64,000 nucleotides of DNA, taken from NCBI GenBank assembly GCA_963921935.1, contig OY998179.1, positions 59,936,222 through 60,000,221 of the forward strand. Reading direction: 5' to 3'. The notes beneath the pieces were generated by a model. That model was not told the origin of the DNA and made no database searches. It was given only the letters and a program-made list of their open reading frames with translations. Of this stretch, positions 57,388-64,000 are shown in pieces; within the stretch, counting starts at the first letter, position 1, and each line of letters begins with the position of its first letter. This DNA is from Galeruca laticollis. Lineage: Eukaryota > Arthropoda > Insecta > Coleoptera > Chrysomelidae. The position numbers and the translations under genes are program-made.

Positions 57388-59124
57388 CACGGTGTCTCAA
57401 GTTATAGTTTACAGGCAATATCTCGCTTAATTTGAAAGATAATGCAATCCTGTAAAAACTGTTGTGAATGGCATCAAAATTTCTTCCTAATGACGTATCA
57501 GAAATATTATTTAACTTAACAGTCCTTTGGCAGCCACACCTCACTTTCTATTTTCAAATGGTAACCCCTGTATATTTTCGTTGAAAATTGCTTGTCACTC
57601 TATTTGGAATACGTCGATGTAACATACTTGTTGGTATATTATTAGTACCAAAAAAAATAACATTTTATGATATTTTGATTTACCTAATTATCCTCATTGC
57701 TTCCGCCACTGCTATTAAAAGCTTCACGAGAAAGAAGTAGAGTAATCTATTGTTTTAAAAACTCAAGCTTTTTATGTCAAAAAATGAATGACAGTTAATA
57801 ATAATAAGTGCAGAGCAACAATCATTTGCAAATAGTACCAAGGGTGTTGAATTTAATCAAGGAATAAAATTTTTATTCTATCCAAAAATTTGAATTCAAA
57901 ATCATGAATCTTGTTATAAGCACAATGCCATTCACATTCAGTCCAGACGAAGTACATTGGTATGCTATTGGTTTATGGTGAATGCAGGAACAATGCCGTT
58001 TATATTAAGAACGTATTCCTCAACGTCCTCAGGTATCACACATGGTGTTTACTAAATTGGAACGGAAGATGCGCAGCTGTTCGTTCCAAAACAAAAACCG
58101 TGCACTGCACCGACATCCAGTGAGAACTGATAATAACGTAATTAATGTACGCGTATGTTGGTATCAATCGTCATACTTCTGTTAGAAATATAGCTAATGA
58201 ACTGGGAATAAACAAGAGCACGATGCAGAGGGTTTTGAAACAACACAAATATCACCCATTTGAACTACATTCAGTTCAAGAACTAAGGACTACTGATTTA
58301 AACAGAAGATTTGAGTTCATATCTCTAATCCTCACTAGGTTCGTTCAACTCATTTTCAAACAGTTTGGAGTATAAATGTATGGTGTTAGTTATTATTCAA
58401 TGATCATTTGTGTGTGCCATACTTTTACGAGGTGTTTAGATTTTCTTGAAAACAAATTACCTGAACTTATGGAAGACATTCCTTTGGAAGAGCGAAATAT
58501 AATGATCTGGTAACAGGACGGTGTTCCACCTCATAATGCAGGCATTATTACGAAGTATCTCAATCACAACAATTGGATAGGTAATTGCGGACCTATAGCT
58601 TGGCCTCCCTGCTCGCTCGATCTAACGCCACTGGACTTTTTTGTGCCGTTATTTTAAAGAATTAGTTTATCGAACACAGCCTGTAGATTAAAATGATCTT
58701 AAAGAACGCATTCGTGAGGCATATTGTAGTATTACAACAGCTATGATTCAGGATGCGTGCACAAGAGCGCTTTTAAGATGTTTTGAAGATTGTATGGAAT
58801 CTGCGGTAAATAATTTTGAAGAAGTTCGTTCTTCATTCTTTGTATTTTATTTTAATAAAGAAATTTAGAAATTACGAAATGTTAATTTTTTTGGTGCTAA
58901 TAATAAAAAACCAACAAGTAAGTTATATCATTGTATTCCAAATAGAGTGACAAGCAATTTTCAACGAAAATATACAGAGGGTGCCATTTGAAAATAGAAA
59001 GTGAGTGGAGACTGTCAAAGGACTGATACGTGAAACGAAGTTTCTGATACGTCATTAGGAAGAAATCTTGATGCCAGTCATAACAGTTTTTACATTAATG
59101 TAAACGATAACTTGGGACACACTG
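57388..59124 (+). mobile_element. Mariner-like DNA transposon, 1737 bp, boundaries exact
   Basis: Bounded by TA on both sides (57386-57387 and 59125-59126); the unoccupied repeat copy at 38.44 kb has a single TA there. TIRs of about 200-235 bp (57388-57622, 58930-59124) start CACGGTGTCTCAAGTTAT and (inverted) CAGTGTGTCCCAAGTTAT. A decayed transposase lies between them on +. It resembles the element at 997-2336 in design (long TIRs containing a ctgtatattttc block) but not in tip sequence. Confidence 0.92.
57975..58870 (+). pseudogene. Mariner-type transposase pseudogene
   Basis: The start region reads MVYGECRNNAVYIKNVF, the first HTH of DUF4817-type transposases. After two stops the second HTH follows (SVRNIANELGINKSTMQRVL, YHPFELHSVQELRTTD; 58145-58310). 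The catalytic region in later frames: FLENKLPELMEDIPLEERN, QDGVPPHNAG (second Asp; a TAA just before it, near 58513), WIGNCGPIAWPPCSLDLTPL followed by DFF (third Asp, near 58575-58640). The first catalytic Asp region is not readable. Several stops and frameshifts; inactive. Confidence 0.82.
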
Positions 59125-59369
59125 TATTAACAACAAAACAAATTTAATAAAATAATACTCAAAATAGTTACACGAATTACAATTAAAAGGGATTATATTT
59201 AAAACACATTTGTGGCCATGTAATGTTGGGAGAGAGACTAAAGAAAAATACTTTGCTCTTTACAATCAAAAAAAATATACGTCACTGTCCCTTCAATTGA
59301 CACTTTTTCTTTATGCAAATCGGAAGAGCTAACTGCTAAACACTTGAGACTATATACATGTTCTATTTG

Positions 59370-60420
59370 AGAACTGAGACACATAGATTATACAATTATA
59401 TAATCTACTTTGAAGGAATATTTTTTCACCAAGTCCAGTTTTTCTCATGATATCTTCTAACACCAAATCAAATGAAACCGTAGATAAAGGATCTCCCTGT
59501 TTCAGTCCTTGTGTTGAATTAAAACTTTTTGAGACCTTTCCATCTACCAATTCTTTCGATGATATCCTTTCAAGGGTTAATTTTATCAATTTAACTAGTT
59601 TTTGTGGAACTCATAGATGGCCCAATGACTCATACGATTTCGATCTTAAAATGAAGTCATGAGCCTATTTAATGTTATTAAACAATAAGTGTAGTCCTCT
59701 ATTTTGTTCATAGCAATTATTTGGTATCATTTTAATGGTGAATATTTGATCTGATGTTCTTCTTCCTTGTCTGAAACCCCTTTGATATTCTCCATTTTTT
59801 TGTTATATATTTCTGTAAACCTATTTCGAATAATTCTGGCTAATAACTTGTAATTAACGTCTAATAAAAATATTCTTCTTTTATATTCTCATAATAAATT
59901 GTATTTCCCTTCTTGTGAATTGGGCAGATACCATTGTTCCATGAATTCGGTAGCTGTTAATTTCTCCATATTTTTCTTATTAATTCGTAGATCCTCTGTT
60001 GTAGCACCGTTTGACCTATTTTCAGGATTACCTCTGTTATTCCGTTTTCTCCTCCACTTTTATTATTTTATTATTTTTCAGATTATTCACTTCTTGCAAT
60101 ATTTTATCTTCTGATGGTCCCTCTATTTCTCTGGTGTCACCATATTCTAGTTCATAATTATCTGGCCCAGTTTGTACCCTCCCACCATTTAGCAGCTCCT
60201 TGAAGTGTCAAATCATCCTTGTGGATCTGCTATTATTTTTCTCTCCATATTCTTACAAAAATCAACAGATTTAAATTTTTTTCTTTACCTCTCGATAGAA
60301 ATTTTTGATTTCCTAATTTTTATACTGTTCATCAATTATTTCTAAATTTTGCTCCATATACTCTCTCTTCTTCTTCTGGCATACATGTTTGGCATTCCTC
60401 ATATTTTTTCCTAATTATGT
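59370..60420 (-). pseudogene. LINE RT fragment (RTE/Jockey-like), upstream half
   Basis: Minus strand in broken frames: NGICPIHKKGN (about 59920), a QRGFRQGRRT-like segment (about 59780), then an open piece (59350-59589) with IKLTLERISSKELVDGKVSK and STQGLKQGDPLSTVSFDLVL, the RT domain just before the YADD box. The RT then stops at the repeat-unit edge near 59363. The downstream half of a similar LINE lies beside the other repeat copy at 37548-38345. Confidence 0.65.
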
Positions 60421-60787
60421 CCGTATTTACTTTTATCACATAAGACCGCAAAAAAACTGTTTTGGACTTAGGAGAAAGAAATGAAGATTGAGAAATTCAA
60501 AAAGGTAGTGAAACAGTTTATGGAACAAAGATACCGCGGATACAAAATATAAGGAAATAGAGAAAAATATTCTACATTTAAAATAGGTTATCGCACGTAC
60601 ATAAACAAGAATTCCTGCCCTCAAAGAAAAGAATATACAAAGATCATAAAGATGTGAAAATATAATAGTCCAGTCATCTTAGTCAAAATTATGTAAGTAC
60701 CTCGGACTTTCAGATACCCAATTATAAACTCGAATAAACTTGTATTTTGATATCCTTAAAGCTGTCTCAAAACCTACATATGGTAGG
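60421..60787. other. No gene seen
   Basis: AT-rich; the minus frame at 60436-60624 has no recognised domain. Confidence 0.5.
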
Positions 60788-61009
60788 GTAAAATCTAAGG
60801 TCAAAGGTCACAAAAATCGATTTTTTTGCACCTTTTTTGCAAATATCTCGTTTTTTATGAGTTTTTCGCTATTTGTATTTATGATCTACATTGTAGAGGA
60901 TTGAATTCCCTTAAACGTTTGTTACAAACATTTTTTATACGTTCAATCTTTTTCGATATAGAGGAGGGAGAGCGCGCGGTTAGAGCATCATTTTAGGTCA
61001 ACCGGTAGT
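60788..61009 (+). repeat. Left arm of inverted repeat flanking R1 fragment
   Basis: Reverse-complementary to 62674-62870. The outer tip taaaatctaaggtcaaaggt pairs with ttaaaatctaatgtcaaagg on the other side; the inner end ggtcaaccggtagt is shared exactly. Confidence 0.88.
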
Positions 61010-61144
61010 TTATTAATTATTGATAAATACATAATTATAAATCATATTAATCTTCTTTTAACTATTACATTATATTTAATCATTTTTTTCATTAATTTAA
61101 TATCTATCTATTCAATAACGCTTGAAACTGATTTCTAAAATTGA

Positions 61145-62540
61145 AAAGTAATCAAGGTACAAACTTTAATCTAGTTTTCCCTTTGGTATTAGACTAGCCT
61201 TAGTAGTTTTCCATACTTTGGGCAGACTTTGTTCTATTAAAATAAAGTTCTTGACCGCAGCATTACACTTGATTACCTCTATAACAGCTTCTGGGGTTAT
61301 ACCGTCTGGACCTGGTGATTTCTTTGGTTTTAGTTTCTCTCCCGCGGACACAAATTCCATATCGGTGATTAGCGGACAGTTTTGGACCGGATTTCGAATA
61401 ATGAGTATTTCAATACTACGGAAATAATTTTCAGATTAGCTTCTCCTTTTCCTCACCTTCCATAGTGTTGGGGCTTTCAAAATGTCTCAATCCTTACATG
61501 GCTACCCAGCGCCCCAGACTTAGTTCTCGAGATTGGCGTAAAGATTCCGCCAGAGTTCCCTTTTTGATTTTATTATTTCCTTTTTGAGTGTTTTCCGGTC
61601 TTCTGTAATATTGCTCTGGATGTACAAGATTTCACCTGCTCTTTCATCTAACTATTTGTCGTCTAATTTAATTTGCTCTGCTTCTGGTCTCCTGAATGTC
61701 TTCATTCCATCAATATGGTTGGACTCTCCACATATTACGATATCTTCTACTTTGTTCTTGCGTCGCTTCCACACTGGAAATAAGAGTTCCTGTGTTTCTG
61801 ATATAATCTTTCCTTTTGTCGAGATCTTTGTGAGAGTCCTTCTTATTGAACCAGCATATACCTGGTTATGGAAGTCTTGGTCTAATTTTGGTGTTCTCAA
61901 TTTCAAAGGTGATGTATTTGTGTAGACTTGTAGACTTTCCTCATTCAGTATCTTCCAGTCTTCAATGATTTCAATCATATTCTCTGTTGCAAAAGTAACA
62001 TCAATATGTGAACGGGATTCGCCACTTACAAAAGTTGGAGTATTTACTTCCTTTGCTGCTTGTAGATTGAGACTTGCGGTCCATTCTATAAGAATTTCAC
62101 CTTGTGCGTCCGTAACCGACTCCCCCCTCAGGGACGATTTGGCATTTAGATCTCCTGCCAGAATAACTTTCTGACCAGACTTCCTTACTTCCTCCATACA
62201 TGTGTCTAGTCTTAGGCTATACTCATTATTCTTCAAATTTGGTGAAATGTAGCAAATGAAAATTACTATATTTTCCAAAGTAAGTTCAACGTAGCCGTTA
62301 CCTCTGTTATAGCCAAGGTTTTTACGTTCGTGTTTACACAGATTACGAGTATAGCACTATGCTTGCGTCTGTTCACTATCCATCTAAGATTTCCTCCTTA
62401 TTAGGTTCCGATACCAGAATATCAGCATTAATACTTAAAGCAGTTTGAAAAATCAGGTCATGCGCTATTTTGGATCGACCAATATTCATTTGTAGAATTT
62501 TCGTATCGGAAAAATTGATATGAATATACAAACAAAATTT
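61145..62540 (-). pseudogene. R1-clade LINE fragment (endonuclease to RT start)
   Basis: Minus strand. The endonuclease start KILQMNIGRSKIAHDL ... INADILVSEPNK (62376-62500) is the R1-type opening. After a frameshift: IVIFICYISPNLKNNEYSLR, VILAGDLNAKSSLRGE, PTFVSGESRSHIDVTFATEN (61950-62278). The RT N-terminal part is broken (KSKRELWRNLYANLEN near 61560), then LKPKKSPGPDGITPEAV (61270-61340) and WKTTKASLIPKGK (61165-61205), after which it is truncated. Most of RT is missing. Confidence 0.8.
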
Positions 62541-62673
62541 GATAATTTTATAGAGAAAATATATAAACATATGTATGTAAAAGTTTCACTGGGAAAAGTG
62601 CCTAATCTCTGGACACAGAGCTCTTCTGTGTCTCCGGCACCGAAAGTTCTTAAGTGGCATGTATTTGACCAGG

Positions 62674-62870
62674 ACTACCGGTTGACCTTAAATGATGCTC
62701 TAACCGCACGTTCTCCGCCCTCAATCTCGAAAACGATTCAACGTATAAAAAAGTTTTAAGGAATTCAATCCTCTCCAATATTGATAATAAATACAAATAG
62801 CCAAAAAATCCATAGGAAACAAGATATTTGCAAAAAATAGATTTTTGTGACCTTTGACATTAGATTTTAA
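62674..62870 (-). repeat. Right arm of inverted repeat flanking R1 fragment
   Basis: Inverted copy of 60788-61009, 197 versus 222 bp. Confidence 0.88.
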
Positions 62871-62884
62871 TAGTCGCGTACATA

Positions 62885-64000
62885 CAGGGTGCGGCATTGA
62901 TGCTGCGAGGAAGTCCGATTACTCACTAGTCGTGAGAGATAGGAAGAAACTTTATTAAGATAAAAGTTAAGCCATATATAGGGCCATTTTTTGAAAATAT
63001 TTTCAAATATACAGGGCCATCCATACTGGCAGTATGAACCTAACTTATCTTTTTTTAAATGGAACACCCTGTATATTTCCACATTTTTTCATTCCCCTGG
63101 ATTTTCTTGTTTGTGAGATATGAGGTATTGCAATGTTATACAAGGTAATTTAAAAGATATAAGCACTTTTTTAGTTATTTCGTAGTAATATCAACACTCT
63201 GTACCATTGTATAGATTTGATATCAAGAAATCTGTTTACGTTCAAACGATTTTTGATATAGTCCAAAATTATTAACATAGCGCGATATTCGTTATTTATA
63301 TACAGGATTGGTCATAAATCGAATGATCATTTACTGGGTTTTCTTAAATGGAACACCCTGTATTTTAGTATCGTAATGAAATTGTATTGTATGGCACTTT
63401 ATTATTTCTTAAGCATTCCCTATATCCAATTGCCCTAATTTCTGAGTTATTGATGATACTTTCAGCCAAACATTATTTGAAACAAATATTAGGTGATATT
63501 TTATTAGTTAAACTTGATACCTATTATCAAACAAACAACAAAGGGAATTAACATTTAATATAGTTACCTAACAAAAATAACAAGAAAATCGTTGATTTCA
63601 GAAAGATATAGATGTTCAGAATGACCTTCATCGACGTGGATACATAATTGCAAGCGATATTCAAAGGAGCGACTCACATTTGTTAACACATTTCTGTTTA
63701 AGTTAATAAATTAATTTCTTCATATCTTCTTTAGTTTTAGGAGGTGTTTTATACACCTTATCTTTTATATAGCCCCAGAAAAAAAGTCGAGCTTGTTTAA
63801 CTCTGGAGATCTTGGTGGCCACCCTATAGATCCCGCCCTTCCAATCCATCTTCCAGGAAAATTCGCCGTCATGTCATATCAATATTCTCTGACGTATGTT
63901 TAACGGTACTATTTCCAATAATTCCTGTGAATCGTTGTCCAGAAAATGTAGATACATTTCTCCGTTTGAGTGATCCTCGAAAAAGTAAGGTCCTATAATT
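62885..64000 (-). mobile_element. Partial mariner-like element, runs off the window
   Basis: Begins with a TIR-like end (cagggtgcggcattgatgctg) and holds aaatggaacaccctgtatatttcc (63056-63079), the block also found in the TIRs at 1160 and 2205, plus a second aaatggaacaccctgtattt near 63346. Transposase remnants lie on the minus strand. The other end is outside the window. Confidence 0.65.
63640..64000 (-). pseudogene. Mariner-type transposase C-terminal half, decayed
   Basis: From the window edge: FFEDHSNGEMYLHFLDNDSQ, HDG (second catalytic Asp block) after a stop, then KMDWKG/WIGRAGSIGWPPRSPELN in an alternate frame, LDFFSG (third Asp), and IKDKVYKTPPKTKEDMKKL. Frameshifts near 63870 and 63780. 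5' part outside the window. Confidence 0.75.

Larger units (their letters stand above)
57313..59363. repeat. Roughly 285-bp repeat unit, copy B, split by a mariner-like element
   Basis: 57313-57387 and 59125-59363 together match copy A (38363-38646). Confidence 0.85.

Overview
This looks like an AT-rich insect nuclear genome window, and it is almost entirely transposable-element (TE) DNA. The evidence is eukaryotic: splice signals, LINEs with AATAAA/(ATT)n tails, Ty3/gypsy and BEL/Pao LTR elements, and pogo, mariner, DD82E and hAT transposases typical of insects. The insect order cannot be fixed from sequence alone. No rRNA, tRNA, CRISPR array or prokaryotic operon was seen. The one convincing host-gene piece is a 279-bp internal exon (37011-37289, + strand, phase 0/0) of an alpha-catulin/vinculin-superfamily gene, so most of the window is probably intron of that gene.

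Layout. 1-6.6 kb: a (TCTCG)n satellite, a mariner-like transposon with about 290-bp terminal inverted repeats (TIRs), a hAT remnant, and a long non-coding stretch. 6.7-23.1 kb (+ strand): two related Ty3/gypsy elements in tandem. Element 1 (gag with a SAP domain, heavily decayed) runs into an LTR that is also the 5' LTR of element 2. A short LINE carrying only ORF1 sits at the first LTR boundary, and a 211-bp hairpin insertion sits inside the element-2 integrase. 23.2-30.2 kb (- strand): a DD82E-type IS630/Tc1/mariner transposase split by a complete I-like LINE, with a 13-bp target-site duplication (TSD). 30.4-33.2 kb (+): a decayed pogo/Tigger-type transposase. 33.3-35.9 kb (-): remnant of a third gypsy lineage (LTR, SAP gag, integrase zinc-finger scrap). 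36.2-37.3 kb: hairpin, tandem repeats and the host exon.

37.5-40.8 kb (-): LINE scraps and a BEL/Pao integrase scrap. 40.8-51.7 kb (-): the best-preserved element, a gypsy retrotransposon with 2.58-kb LTRs (about 1% apart by eye), an intact 1049-aa pol, and gag broken by one in-frame stop. Gag and pol are joined by a classical -1 slippery heptamer. It sits in a TA microsatellite and probably splits a BEL/Pao element whose gag-PR-RT-RH lies at 52.2-56.7 kb (-). 57.3-59.1 kb: a mariner-like element whose empty site is preserved in a paralogous copy at 38.4 kb. 59.4-60.4 kb (-): RTE/Jockey-like LINE. 60.8-62.9 kb: an R1-clade LINE piece enclosed by about 200-bp inverted repeats. 62.9-64 kb (-): start of another mariner-like element that runs off the window.

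No new cellular system is evident. The most interesting material is TE biology: nested insertions with exact target duplications, a probable programmed frameshift, an Asn/Arg-rich Gag tail in place of zinc knuckles, an ORF1-only LINE, and retroelements lying antisense to the host exon. Domain calls come from reading translations by eye; no database search was run.
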